Origin: Pyxicephalus adspersus
Taxonomy: Eukaryota; Chordata; Amphibia; Anura; Pyxicephalidae
Direction of reading: 5' to 3'
Assembly: GCF_032062135.1 (NCBI RefSeq)
Contig: NC_092859.1
Coordinates: 32,493,249-32,557,248, forward strand
Length of the DNA: 64,000 nucleotides
Under the pieces are notes generated by a model. That model saw only the letters and a program-made list of their open reading frames with translations, did no database searches and was not told the origin of the DNA. The position numbers were made by a program, and so were the translations under genes. This document shows positions 1 through 12,400 of the stretch, piece by piece (the first letter of the stretch is position 1; each line of letters starts with the position of its first letter).

Positions 1-1540
1 AAGGTAGATATGGTCGCAACAGGTATGCAGTTAGACTTGTTACAGCATTACAGACAGTGCAGTACCAATAATACACAAAGATTAACACACACAAATAAAT
101 CCATCTATAATATGTGCAGCAAAAGATACAATAATGAAGGTCTAAATGGAATTAGCAATACTCAAGTATCCCGGAGAATATATTACATTTTTCTTCTTGG
201 GTTAAGATTTAGGATCACACCATGAGAACAATCAAGGGTTTAGGACTGTCAAGACTGACAGATTTTCTACCATGAGAACCATCTGTGAGATATCTGAGCA
301 CACTGTTTCACAATTTTGGAATGCAGATGTTCAGAAGATACAATAATCAAAAAAAGTTTATCTTTTCTGCATACAAAAAGGAATGCCTAGAACACACACT
401 TTCAAAACACAAAGGAAAACATCATTTGTGCACCAAGGCACAAGCGTCCAACTTTCAGAAAACTATTGTCATGCCCTAGAGAACTGCTGTTTAAAGAAAT
501 ACATGCCATATATTTCCAGGGAAGGTAGATGGGAAAAAAAACAGTTTGACCTATCCACACAGTCCTGACCTCAAGTGCCTTTTAGCTTTGTCATCAGACT
601 GAGGTTGTACAATTGCTTCAACTACAAATCCTGCCTCATAGTGTAGACACACTGTTGGCTGTGTAATACAGTGTACGGTACAATATTACAGAGAAATTTA
701 GTATGACATCTATTGTTGTTCTTACTTTGGGCGTCACATTTAACTGACCCACCCACTACATGTTTTCAGAAATTAGAGGAAACCAGCTGTAGTGCAGTGT
801 GCAAGCACATTTGTCTCATGGGAGTATTCTGTCCACCGTTTTGTTCTGATAAACTATATTCACTTATAAACTGGATTGCTATTAGAAGTTGCTTTGTTTT
901 ATGGGTTTAGTTGCGATTTATATGCTTACTCCATTTGTGTTTAGTGCTTTTAATTACTATAAGGTGATTGTGCTGTACTGGTTCTTTTCACAAATGCACA
1001 TATAAGATTTGGTTGCCTCACTTAAAACAGTGCACTCTCTCTTATTTCAAAAGGTACAGCCAGGCTTCCGTTTTTTTTTTTGTTTTTTTTTAACAACCCC
1101 CTTTTCCTGGGACACCCAAACCTTCTTAAGTTTTGGTACCACGCAAGACTTCTTTCTTCAGGCAACCTCCACATTGCAGCAGCACAAAATACTCATGTAG
1201 AGGTCAGCATGAGGAATCAGTTAAAGCTGCCAGGGAAGAAAGGAAGGGGGATTGTGTAGAGGCCAAAATCAACACACCCAAAAGAGTCAGGTTTCATGGC
1301 AGATTTTGAGGTGAAGTGTAACAGCGCAGTATTTCATGGAGTAGGTGCCCTTACAGGTATGCCTTGTGTTTTTGCAGACCATTTGTTCTGGCCAAAGTAC
1401 AAAATAAAATAAAAAAATTATGACCAATTCTTTAGGCAAGTTGTCATTGTAGTAGCTTACCTACTCGGCCTTTAGTGACAAATCAATGAAATACGGAAAG
1501 CAAGTATGTAAATCACATCAGAAACAACTTTTACATAAAC

Positions 1541-2290
1541 AAGATTAGGGTTAATATTGGACCAGGACCTGATGCAATTCACCCACGTGTCCTCAAAGAG
1601 CTGAGCTCTGTTATTTCAAAACCACGGTTTCTAATCTTTCAGGATTTTTCATCATTAATTAGTATAGTACCAATGGCCTAGCATAGGGCCAATGTTATAC
1701 CCAACTTTAAAAAGAACACAAAGTCTTTACCAAGTAACCAAAGACCTGTAGGATTAACTTCTATAGTTGGAAAGATACTAGAGAGATTGATAAAGAACTG
1801 CAAAGAGCTTTTGCCAAAATATTAATGTGATGGTCAGCATGGATTTAAGAAAAACCCAAGTTTTCAAACAAATCTCTTCTCCTTTTTGTGAGCAGTTTGT
1901 AAACTGGATTAAAGCCCATTTCCAGAGTAGTGATTAATGATTCATACTCTGAATGGTCTACGGTTATTAGTAGGATTAAATGTATTTCTGTGTTTATGGA
2001 GGACTTCAAACTAAAAAACAAAGTGCTTCAAAAATGTCTCTAACCTACAAGCAGAAATAAATGCACTTTTTGGGTCAGACTTATTAGACTGCAATTCCAA
2101 GCCGCAGTTTCTTTTTTATAATAATAATAAAAAAGGAATAGACAGCAGAGGTAGAGACATAGACCTGCCCCTGCACAAAGCATTGGTCAGACCTCATCCG
2201 GAATATGCAGTCCAAATTGGGCGCCGGTCCACAAAAGGTATATTGTGGAATTGGAGAGAGTGCAGAGAAGGGCAACTAAACTAATAAGAG
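1541..2290 (+). pseudogene. Decayed LINE reverse transcriptase fragment (CR1-like)
   Basis: Conceptual translation from about 1560 gives GPDAIHPRVLKELSSVISKP, then pieces resembling RANVIPNFKK, NQRPVGLTSIVGKILERLIK and QHGF. These are the fingers and palm motifs of CR1/L3-type LINE reverse transcriptases. A second block at about 2165-2285 resembles LHKALVRPHPEYAVQ followed by ELERVQRRATKLI, the C-terminal end of such proteins. The frame is broken by stops and shifts, and the DNA between the blocks has largely lost similarity, so this is a dead fossil. The clade is inferred from remembered motifs; another jockey-group LINE is possible. Confidence 0.75.
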
Positions 2291-4882
2291 GAGAAGCTCC
2301 GCTATGAAAATTGGGGGGTGGGGGAGATGTGATAACACTATAATTGGTCCATATAGAGAACACACTTCACAATTATTCACTTATGTTTTATTATCTGGTG
2401 TAAAAAGAAGATAAATCACTGCATAAGGAAGGGATTCTCCACAATATAGTCTGGGAAAATGTGGAAAAGACTTAGAAAGTTTTTTTAGCACATGCAATAT
2501 TCTGATTGAAGAAATCGAATTAAAGGTAGCTAGACTTTTGGAATGGTTCCAGTTGTTGCATTCTACATCTAGAACTGGAAGTCTGGTAATACAAATACAG
2601 TACTCAAGTTCACTAGTATAAAGTAGGGTCTTCATGATGTTTTTATTAGCCATATTAATCAAATTACCTGCAAAAATCTTCTATATTGGTCTTTACTGCA
2701 AGCTGGGCTGCCTTTGTTGAAGATACCTCTCCTAAAGTAACATGATCTTTCTTGTTTATGAAAGGACAGATTTCCAAACCTTGTTTAGCTGAAATGTTAA
2801 AACGTTCAACATTCTCACCAACAAAAGGAGGTGGGGGGTTTGATGGTGGGGGGGATATTTGAACTGGAGAAGGATATAGAAAAATAAACTCAAGGACTAG
2901 TCTCATTCACGGGTTTGCAATGCCAGGAACACATTGCATGCAGCTGTCTCCAGAAAAAGTAAAATAAATAATGTTGAATCAAAACCTAAAGAGGGGGGGC
3001 CGATTGTCTTTAATCATGCCAGCAAGGATGCAATCTTAAATCAATTAGTTCTACAACTTGTTGACATTTCAGCATTTGGTTTATGCAATTAAGGTCAGGG
3101 ACTGCAGGCTATGTTCACACGAAGGACGATATCAGCCATGATATTGCCTACAAAAACTGCAGCAGATTGATATTAGGCGATTTTGCTTAAAAAGAATCAC
3201 CATGACCTTTGGAAAGATAAAGTTCTAGGGATGGTGAGAACAGGTATTGGTCCAATAAGGTTAAGGTTAGGTTAAGTTTCAGAAGTGTTACAAAACACTG
3301 GCTTTTGATAGCCATTTCTTTGCTAATTCAGTGGATTTAAAAAGCAAAGTCAAAATCCAAGCAAACTTTTTTTTTTTTTTTTTTAATGCAAGCTCTGGTT
3401 GCAAGTAGTTGTTGGAATTATTGAGATCCCTATATTGCTGAGCTCACACAATAGAAAAACAGCATGTGCTAACAAAGGGACTTTAGCTAAGTGAAGATGG
3501 CAAAACCATATTTTTGTAATAGTGAGAAGTGAAAACACTTAAATTTTTTTAGGTATCAGCCATTGTAAGAACACTAGGAGGCAAAGAACTAGTTGTGCTG
3601 CAGTGCTCATGTGCTAAGGTGAATTAATTAGTATGCTGCTTCTCTTTTCACCATCCAGTTGCAAGCTGGGAAAGTAAGAGACCTGTAAACAATACTTAGC
3701 TGCAGCTAAAATAGATAAATATTCAAATACAGATATAAACATTTCATGTTTTGTATTTAGTCTATTTCTCACAATTTAGAAGCTAAAGTTTTTAAAAGCA
3801 AAGAACTCAAGAGGAATTGAAGAAACAAAATCATACAGCATAGCTTTAGTGATTATCTCCTCGCACATTTTGGTAGGGTTCTCCAATTTACAGAAAAGGT
3901 CAAAATAAACAAACATGCACATGCCTTTACATAAGACCCTTAGTATCACAAAAATGCAGTTATCTTGGAATCAAATTTTTGGCTTTAACTACCAATGCTC
4001 CCTCTTAACCTCGATTTTTATCCCCACCAATGTGCTCATGTACGCATTAGAGTTAACCATATAAATTCATTGCATTTATAATTAGTGGTAAACAATTAAA
4101 TTGAAGACAACAAAGGGTAAGTCCACCTAAAAGTAATATTTTACATTAATGCGGAGCCAACTCAGCCCTTGATCCCGAATACTCAAAGAGATGTAGCTGC
4201 CATAATTCCCAACTTTGTTCCTTTCTGCCAGTGGGGAGTTCATATTTCTATATTTGCCATACTGTAGAAGAAATGCAATTCAACAATAACAATGGGAGAC
4301 AGTCGAAATGCACAACAAATTATAGGACAATGAATCAAGAAAAACAAGCAGCCAGTTGGAGTTTGGGTTGATAATCCAAAAGGTAAAGTTTTCAGGGGGT
4401 TATTGACTTTTCTTCAACAAGGTTAGAGGAAACCACAGCAGAAGACACCTTGAAAATGCTGTGAGGTCAGCATGCTCCTTGTAGGGCTTACCTCGAACAA
4501 CTGTCGTCAGTAAGTGATATCCAAAGCCTTGCCACCCATAGGTAGCATTTCAACCAAAACATGCCAAGTAACCAGTTGGTATGACCAAGCAATCCTAATC
4601 CAAAAAAATGACCTCAATAAACCTAAAAACCCAAGCAATCCCCACAAAATCACCCTGTCAAATCCTCAGAACTCCTCCAACAGCTGGAAGACAAAATTGC
4701 CATTTAACTTACAGTTAAAGACCAAACCTTCTGGAAGAACCTACCATGGACTTGTAAATTAAAGTTGCCTGGCTGCAGAGAAGTAGACAAAATCGCTACA
4801 AATCAAAGACAAAATTTGAGGATTTTATTTACGTACTCTGCATTTATCTGTGATAAAGAGCAATGTGTACACTTCAGGACAT

Positions 4883-5131
4883 AGGCTATGTACACACATT
4901 GAGTAATGGTCGTTAAAAAGGATCTGACACGATCCTTTCCAGCGACAAACGACTGCACGATGAATGAATGAGTGCTGTACATACAGGGCTATTCTGCTTT
5001 ATAGAGAATGGCGCATTATGATCGTTCATCGTCTTTGGATCCGCCTAAACGGTCGTTTGGACGATTGAAGACAAGCGCTGTACACACGCCAAATTCTGAT
5101 ACGAACCATTGCACATGTGTACGTAGCCATA
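4883..5131. mobile_element. Foldback/TIR element of the 'TACGTACAC' family
   Basis: The ends are inverted: GGCTATGTACACAC at the left and GTGTACGTAGCC at the right. The interior is rich in CGTTT/AACG motifs and the phrase GATCCTTTCC, shared with copies at 14660-14988 and 47566-48695. There is no coding capacity for a transposase. The open frame at 5008-5400 crosses its border and is not a gene. Confidence 0.8.
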
Positions 5132-5388
5132 GTAAGAGACTGCAGATTTTGTTGGAGGCCAATGACGTGAGTTGGGAAATATACGTAAAGAAAGCTAAAG
5201 ATGGCTACTACTGCCTATGGTCCCTACAGCACTCATTCAAAACACCTTGTGCCAAATCGGATACTATTTTCAGTGGGATGCATTATACAACCCCCCCCAA
5301 AAAAAAAAAAACTCCCTGGAATGATCATCATCCTTTTCAGGCTCCTAAAATCCCCCTCTTATTGTGTGCTACTGTACTTCCCCCACCT

Positions 5389-5480
5389 CTTAGATGGTAA
5401 GCTCTTCTGGGCAGGGTCCTCTCCACCTCCTGTGTCACTGTATCTGTCTGCCATTTGCAAACCCTATTTAATGAACTGCT
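5389..5480 (-). repeat. Short dispersed repeat, 'GGGCAGGGTCCTCT' family
   Basis: This contains GTAAGCTCTTCTGGGCAGGG and CCTGTGTCACTG, shared with better copies at 29055-29215 (same orientation) and, inverted, at 10321-10495 and 30890-31005. It is a truncated copy. It belongs to a frog repeat whose other end reads 'GCCAACATATTACACAG'. Confidence 0.7.
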
Positions 5481-6831
5481 ATCATACAGAGTAGACCTAT
5501 CTGTAATTTGTAACTTTTAAAGTCAAATTTCTCCCTAAAAGCAGACTCTGCCTCATCCATTTAGTTCTTCCTTCAGATCACAATGAAATTGAGCACTACA
5601 GTCTGGCCCAGGAAGCACCCAAGCCATTGACTGGACGAGATACAAGGCAGCAGCACCTTATTAAGTCATCCCCTGTTCTCTTTTCGCACAAAAAGTACTG
5701 AATGAGCACTGCGACTCATATCGCCCCTATTTCTCAGGTAAGCTTATTTCTGCAGTGTTTGAAAAGGATGCCCATCACATTCCCTCATGTAGAAGCCCAG
5801 TAAAGGAAAAATGTACATATCGCTGCAAACAATGCAATAAATGAAAGACTGCAAGCCACTAGAGGCTCTGCACTTTACACAGTGCTGTCAGTCTTACACT
5901 GGGAGCTTGCTGACTGGAGTGAGAACCTCACAAGGGTGCGGATGTTCCTTCACTGTGACTGCTATTTCATTCAACTGCAGTCTGAGACCTAGACATGTTT
6001 GGCTGGATCGCATAACTGGTTGGACAGAATTATAATCATGCTTTTAGTCAAAAAAATTCTACAAAGAAATCCTAGCATAAATTTAGCAAGTCTGCATGAA
6101 AATACTTTGCATTTGTAAAAGAAAACTAATTAAAAGCAACTTTAGATGCAGTACTTTAGTCTCAGGATGTTAACTGCAGTACTTATTCCCCACCACTAGA
6201 TGTTGCAAGTCTTTAATGTGGAATGATGGCAAGCCACTTGACATTTTACTGATCTCCTGTGAGCCCAGGCTGTCATTAACCAATACCACAAAGCCTTCAG
6301 TTACATTCATACACTCTTGGACTTGTGTAACTTACACTTTGCTTACCAGTGTAGTGAATAACACTCAGTCCTGAAGGGAAAAAAAAAAAAAAAAAAAAAA
6401 AAAAACTACCTATGGTCATTGTAGAGGAACAGGATCCACAGCATCAACACTGGCTTAAATACGGCAGCAGAAATAAATATTCAAGACAGTTTGGGAAAGC
6501 TACATTTCTACTTCAAAAGGCCAACTTTCAGCTCCATTACAATGATATTAAACATATAAAAGTGTTGCCTTGCAAAACTAAATTTGTCACATGGTAAAAT
6601 AGTGCATGCAGCAAAACGATTCCTCTGTATAACAGCACCCGTATTTACATGCCAATGCTATCTTTAAGACTGTCCAGGAAGCCAAGGTTGATGCCCAAAC
6701 AATGCTGGTACTGTCTTTCCAGATAAAGGCACTGGTAAGGGGAACAATGAACTCCATGAAAGGTCATAAATACCTGGAAGTATTTATTTTCATATTTAAC
6801 ATAAATATATGATTCCATTATTATTACACAG

Positions 6832-6834
<3 letters not shown>

Positions 6835-6892
<58 letters not shown>
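6835..6892. repeat. TA dinucleotide microsatellite
   Basis: About 29 uninterrupted TA units. It lies at the head of the dispersed repeat that follows (to 7213), which commonly begins in simple sequence. The array explains the artefactual IYIYIY reading frame on the minus strand. Confidence 0.97.
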
Positions 6893-6896
<4 letters not shown>

Positions 6897-7213
6897 TAGC
6901 TCTGACATATTAAGCAGCACTGTACAATGTCTATAGTCATGTCACTAGCTGTCCCTCAAAAGGAGCACACGATCTCTTGTCCCCTACCATAGTCATATGT
7001 CTTTAATACACTCTAAGGTCAATTTGGGAGGAAGCCAATTAACCTAACTGCATGTTTTTGGAATGTGGGAGGAAACTGGAGTACCCGAAAGGAAACCCAC
7101 ACAAGGGGAGAACCTGCAATCTCCATGCAGATCCTGGCAGGGATTTGAACCTGGGACCGAGCGCTGCAAAGGCTGTTAAAGAGTGTTAACCTCTGAGCCA
7201 CCTTGTTGTCCAT
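6893..7213 (+). repeat. Dispersed repeat, 'AACCTAACTGCATGTTTTTGG' family
   Basis: It runs from GCAGCACTGTACAATGTC through CACTAGCTGTCCCTCAAAAG and ACTGCATGTTTTTGGAATG to GAACCTGGGACC and CTCTGAGCCACC. The same ordered blocks recur at 45735-46595 (interrupted) and in reverse at 54495-54772. I recognise it as a very common repeat of frog and fish genomes but cannot name its class with confidence. The terminal 'GGGATTTGAACCTGGGACC' looks like a tRNA T-arm-like box, so a SINE-type origin is possible. Confidence 0.85.
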
Positions 7214-8439
7214 GTCCTCGAAAGATTTTAAAGTATAAATAATTCACAGTCAGACTTCCTGGCTTGTCACTGTAGTTTGTAAGGGGTGAAAAGGCTTATA
7301 TTCTTATTTACTGAAGTCCATTGAATACAGAAGTAATTATATTACAGTACAGTCCATTGATGTGACCCCTATGAAGGCAGTAAATGTGTCACCAGCAATC
7401 GAGCATACAAACACACAAGATTCAGGGCTTTTTTGGCACCAAAATAGCAGAAGCAGCAGGGAAGCCTGATTTATCAACCTATGATGCACATTTATTAAAA
7501 AATGCACAAAGACTCTGTTTTGAGACTTGCTGTCCATTAATAGGCAGCCACCGTAGAATTGTACATCCTGAAGCATCACCCGTGTCAGAAACATCTTTAT
7601 GGCAAAGTCTTAACAGAGCCTGTCCTCTGCAAAAAGCCTGGCATAATCAAGGAAATTCATATTTACACGTATTGACAGAGACGGCTTGTTTGGGCAAGAA
7701 ATGGAGTCTGTCAAAAAAGTAATAAAATGCGATCTAGAAAAACATGACTGGGTTGTAAAGAACCGATTTCAGTGGTGGGCAAGCAAGAAGGAATTTTAAC
7801 CATGCTGTGCAAATAAAATTTAGAAATGAGGAAAATCATATTTCACACATAAAATGTGTAGCATGGGATGATTCACACCTACACACATGCTCTAGGTACA
7901 GAGTTTACACAGTTTAACTTCTTAGCAATATAGCTTGTTCACCAAACAACCCAAGCCAGGTGATTAGATCATGAAGGTTTATAAATTCATTGAAAATACA
8001 ATTTGTAACAATAGATCTTGACAGCAAGCTTCCAAAAGTACATCAACAACACAGTAAGGTATAAGGAAATCCCCTTCAATGTTAAAATGATGGTTTCCAT
8101 TAGGCTTAGGTGTAAATTTATTTTTACAGAGTGACTTTAAAAAGGAACTCCAGAACAACCTTCTACATGATTATATGGGAGGTTTCTTGAAAAATCTCCT
8201 AAAGGTTTCAAGCTTTTTGGGTCCAAAATAGCAGTCTACAAGGCAATGTACACCTAATGCTAAATTACATTAGTAGTACACATACTATCTTTAAAGCTGA
8301 ACATCAGCCTTAATCCATAAACCTTTTCCTCCTCAGCCTGTCATTGGTCCACACCATTCATTCATTAAAAAATTTCAGGTTTTTTTATTATGGGGAAATA
8401 AATAAGACAGTCTGCATTATGCCTACATACACTTACTTG

Positions 8440-8600
8440 GTCAGAATTAGATATTCGCCCATTAAGATATTTTGATATTTGCAGGAATACACCCAACTGG
8501 CTGCATGAGGGTTGGGGCTTTCGAGAGAAATCCTAGGACAGGGTCCACTGATGTTTTTGGGGATGTACATACAGCACCTGGCCCCCAGCTATATCGGCAT
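8440..8600 (+). repeat. Dispersed repeat shared with TTLL12 intron 1
   Basis: The block CGCCCATTAAGATATTTTGA and the following ACAGGGT and GTACATACAGCACCTGG match, with divergence, the stretch 53440-53575 inside TTLL12 intron 1. Two copies at unrelated places show a dispersed repeat. No ends or coding potential are visible. Confidence 0.65.
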
Positions 8601-8997
8601 GCATCATGTAAAGATACACAGAGACCCTGAAATGGTGTTTATTGAAGCAAATTAAACTTTACCCTCAACACTTCAATGTGTTAGTGTGACACCAGGCCAA
8701 TAAAAAAGAAACCACAGAAAATTTTAGTAATTTGTGTATAGCTTCTCACTCCTTTCCAACAACACTTATTGCTAAGAAAAGAAATTTGCAACTGTAATAC
8801 TGATGGGCATCACCACCCAGAAGCAGCAACATGAAAGGAAAACTAATTCCCTGGCTAATTTGCTAGCTCCTGATTGGCTAGGGGCCAATAACACTCCTAT
8901 GCAGAACTGTGTGCAGCAGGCTTTACCTTTGGGTAGGGACACATACATACACACTAAAGCCAGGCAGGTAGTAGTTTTCATTACTACAGCCTATGAG

Positions 8998-9058
8998 AGG
9001 GTGTGCACTTCAATAATACAGTCGTTTTAATAATAGGGTGTGCACTTCAATAATACAG
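8998..9058 (+). repeat. Two-copy direct duplication
   Basis: AGGGTGTGCACTTCAATAAT occurs at about 8998 and again at about 9035, separated by a short CGTTTTAATAAT spacer. It is a small local duplication inside intron 3, just beyond the exon 3 donor side. Confidence 0.85.
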
Positions 9059-9287
9059 AGTTCATTCATTTCCAGTTAACCTTTTTTTTATTTTTGCTTT
9101 CTGTGGAGCATTTCAGTGATTTGTTACCAAAAAAAAACATAAGACAGAGTGCATATAGCCTTCCATTCTGTTCACAGCAACCAATTCAATGTTCACTTTC
9201 AGATTCCTGTTTCATAATGTTATTACACATTAAAAACCACAAAATAAATTGCTTTAGGTTACAAACATAGGAAGTACCTGTACTCAC

Positions 9288-9413
9288 CCAAGCAATTGTG
9301 TCCATCATGTGCCAACATAAATCCATCATAGCATGTGCACCTATAGTTCCCTGGATAATTAATACATTCATGAACACATCCTCCATCGTAGTCATTGTCA
9401 CATTCATCGATAT
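9288..9413 (-). CDS. SCUBE1: SCUBE1 exon 3: second EGF-like domain (calcium-binding type)
   Basis: The exon is 126 nt with acceptor TTACAG and donor GTGAGT, phase 1 at both ends. It encodes a full cbEGF module beginning DIDEC (the Asp is completed from exon 2) and ending GHNCLG, with the six cysteines in standard spacing. The Asn in CIN, followed by an aromatic residue in NYRC, fits the EGF_CA pattern. Conserved family residues GGCVHECIN and [13 protein letters not shown] are present. The next exon, expected to start (G)AT-GTG-type for another DVDEC repeat, was not found to the left within the window. Confidence 0.96.
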
Positions 9414-12400
9414 CTGTAAAGAAAAACAGAAAACATATAGGTAAGGCCCTGTGAATATAAAAGCTTGCAGACTCCAAGCAATGTAGAAAGCCAAATAGAT
9501 TTGCTATGGATAAACAAAACTTCAGCTAAATATTAAGAGCACATTAAAGGATGAAAGTTGAGCCAACTTGTGCTGTAATATTACTTTTCAGTCTAGATCA
9601 CAGTTTCTCAACCAGGATTGTGGAACTCTCGAGTTCTTTCAGAGGTTGCTAGGGGTTCCTTGAGCAATGTGTGCCTCTCTGGTTAGTTTCAGTGACACCA
9701 ATAATCTTTTTGTATATCTCTAAGGGTGGCATTCTTCCCACTGTCCATCACACTAATATACTGTGAGCTGTGGATATAGTAAATATAGCATGGGTTCCAC
9801 AAAAACCTATGTTTTTCAGGGGTTCCCCCAGGTTATTAAGGTTGAGAAACACTGGTCTAGAGATTTACTCTACACTTTTGGCACTAGATGTTTCTGATAT
9901 CCAGCATCATTCAACATATTTCCACCAATTCCATATTTTCTAGACCTACACAAAAAAAAAAAAAAAAAAGGCTTTTCTCTTCTTATCTGAATGCTTCTAG
10001 TCAGCAACTACACTGCATCTACAGATTCTCCCTTCCCTTCTCTGAGCCCATTGTATATGGACTACAATAGGTTCATACCAGGTAAAATCCAAATGCTTAC
10101 GTTACTTGTATTTAAAAATTGCATTATAACATTTACTGACAAACCAAAATTGTTGGCTGGCTCCAAGAACAGACAGACCAAATCCTAAAGACTAATCAGC
10201 TATCTAGTGTCAAACCAATGGACAACTGTCATGATTGTGCTTCCAAATGTGTTTGCAAGATACTTACCCAATTGCCTTTGGAAGCAAGTCTTTCTCAATG
10301 GGCTTTGCAAAGTTTCTGTATTGTTACTATTAATATTATTATTATTAAACAAGATTTATATAACGCCAACATATTACACAGTAGTGTACAGCGGTACATA
10401 AAATAGGTTTTGCAAATGACAGATGAATACAGACTGTGACACAGGAGGGAAGGACCCTGCCCTGAAGAACTTACAATCTAGGAGGTTGTGGAAGTAACAC
10501 ACAATAGGAGGTATGCCTTGTCACATATAACCTGTGACAACTTTTGCAACCCCATAGACTTGCAAGGGAAGAATTTTGTTTTGAAGCAAACAATAGTGTA
10601 AGAAAAGGCACTGAGATCTTAGTAAAAGGCAAGACATCTCACTGTCCTCTTAGTCAGTAAATACATGGTGGGATCTTATTACCTTAAAGAACACACTTTT
10701 TTTGTTGAGCATGTCTTAATATTTACACCCCTTATTGAACTAATACATTTATGTCTACCTAAATGAGTGTACCCCAATTCTATTGTAGAGCCAATATTAT
10801 ATAAACCTAATGAAAATAAATTTGCTATTTTTTTGCCTGTCTAACTATTAAGTGCTCTTAACCTTAGTACCTAGCTCAAGGACCGCTCACAGATTTGTGA
10901 CTTTTTTTTCCATAATGAAGATTATGTGAATCAGAAATCATCTTATTATGTGATGTCTCTGTCCATGGTACTGATAGTAGAAATGGAACAGTGTAAGTCC
11001 AATTCTACCACACTGGGCCTTGCATACTAAAGGCTTAGAAAAGAGGACAAGCACCCAATCAAGTTTTACCTGTCACAAAACAAATAAAAATGGCTACCGC
11101 AAACCTATTTATATTAGAGATATTAATTGTGAGTGGGTTCTATGTCCTGGGATTGAGGGTTCTGTTTCTAAATTTATCATCTCTGCTTTGTCTATTCCAC
11201 CCCCCCACCCCCCACACACAAGCTATTTTGTTGTTTTCGTTTGTCTTTGTTGTAGGATTGTTCTCCTATTCCCCTTTTCTCCTTGAATCGACCATTTGTT
11301 TTGTATTACATGTCATATGCTTCTGTTAAGAACCTATGTTGTTTCATATTTAGTTTGACTAATATGTGCAATTTTCTATGATTCTCAGGGTCTATGTTGA
11401 ATACAGGTTGTTTATATATATTGACCAATGGAGGTAAACACTGCAATGTTATGACTATGTTGTATGTATTTTGTTGTTCTGTTTGTTTTGTTTTTTGAAA
11501 TCTCAATAAAACTGATTGAAAAAAAATGGCTACTGCAGTTTACCAAGATGAGAAAGGACAGAGACAATAACCACCAAATGTTTGTCCAAGGCATGTATTT
11601 GGAATTGGGCAAATATTTTGCTCAACTTTACTTTTTAAACCCATTACTAAATGGATCCATATTCATATTCAACAAGCAACAGAGACTGGTCCAACCCTTC
11701 GAGTCCCCTTTAGCATAGATGTGACCTGCAGATTCCGGCGTCTAGATAATTGGCCAAAACTGGAAACCACATTTTCTCCAGAAAAGGTAAGCATTTAGAG
11801 CCATTTGGTTACTCTATCCCATCAAGACTTAATATAACTATACATTAGTATAATGTATAATATAGAGGCTATAAAATAGTTTTTTTAGAAGAAGCATCCC
11901 TTTTCCAATGTATGCTATGAACAAATGCTGGGGCACACCTTCATACCAATGTAAGCCTGTTGGATATTCCATTCCAAAACCATGGGCATTTTTCCTGAGT
12001 TGGCACTGATTCAGAATAACTGTGCACCAAGACAGCTCCAGATGCAAAAATCCTTAAAGGTGAGGATGAATTTAAGTGACCTGCATAGACTCCTGAACTC
12101 AAAAATTCTAAAAAAAAAAAAAAAATAAAATTCTGAAATATTTTATTGATAAGACTGAACTACCAATGTTTAAATATCAGTGGAAAGTTATTAATGTGAT
12201 ACATTTTTCTCTAATTTATCCCTCATTTAAAATGCTCTATTTCAGTGGTTTGTTTGTTTTTTTAACACTGAGAATGAACTCAAAATTCCCTGTTCTGTGC
12301 CAACCATCCCGGCATTGCAAAACTACTAATAAAACTTATTTTACCAGGAATCACTAAAAAAGAAAAAAAAGTATGTTAATCTGTTTTTATGAAGATAATC

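Larger units (their letters stand above)
1..9287 (-). other. SCUBE1 intron 3 (partial, runs off left edge)
   Basis: At least 9.3 kb of intron with no further exon recognised on either strand. It holds a broken LINE reverse-transcriptase fragment (1541-2290), a TIR element (4883-5131), copies of frog dispersed repeats (5389-5480, 6825-7213, 8440-8600), a TA microsatellite (6835-6892) and homopolymers (T run about 3367-3384; 27-A run about 6378-6404). Elsewhere it is unremarkable A+T-rich sequence. Confidence 0.85.

Noticed and set aside
6893..7213. tRNA gene suggested by the GGATTTGAACCTGGGACC box
   Set aside because: No cloverleaf is seen with the box; the block recurs in dispersed copies as part of a repeat.
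7337..7722. 112-codon plus and 85-codon minus frames
   Set aside because: No recognisable domain, and no splice or start context; overlapping both strands suggests chance.
1..9287. Search for SCUBE1 exon 4 (third EGF domain)
   Set aside because: No stretch with acceptor, DVDEC-like start and six-cysteine spacing was seen on the minus strand.
9186..9494. 102-codon minus-strand frame overlapping SCUBE1 exon 3
   Set aside because: Alternative frame of the EGF exon (ISMNVTM...) without cysteine spacing; the DIDEC frame is the real one.
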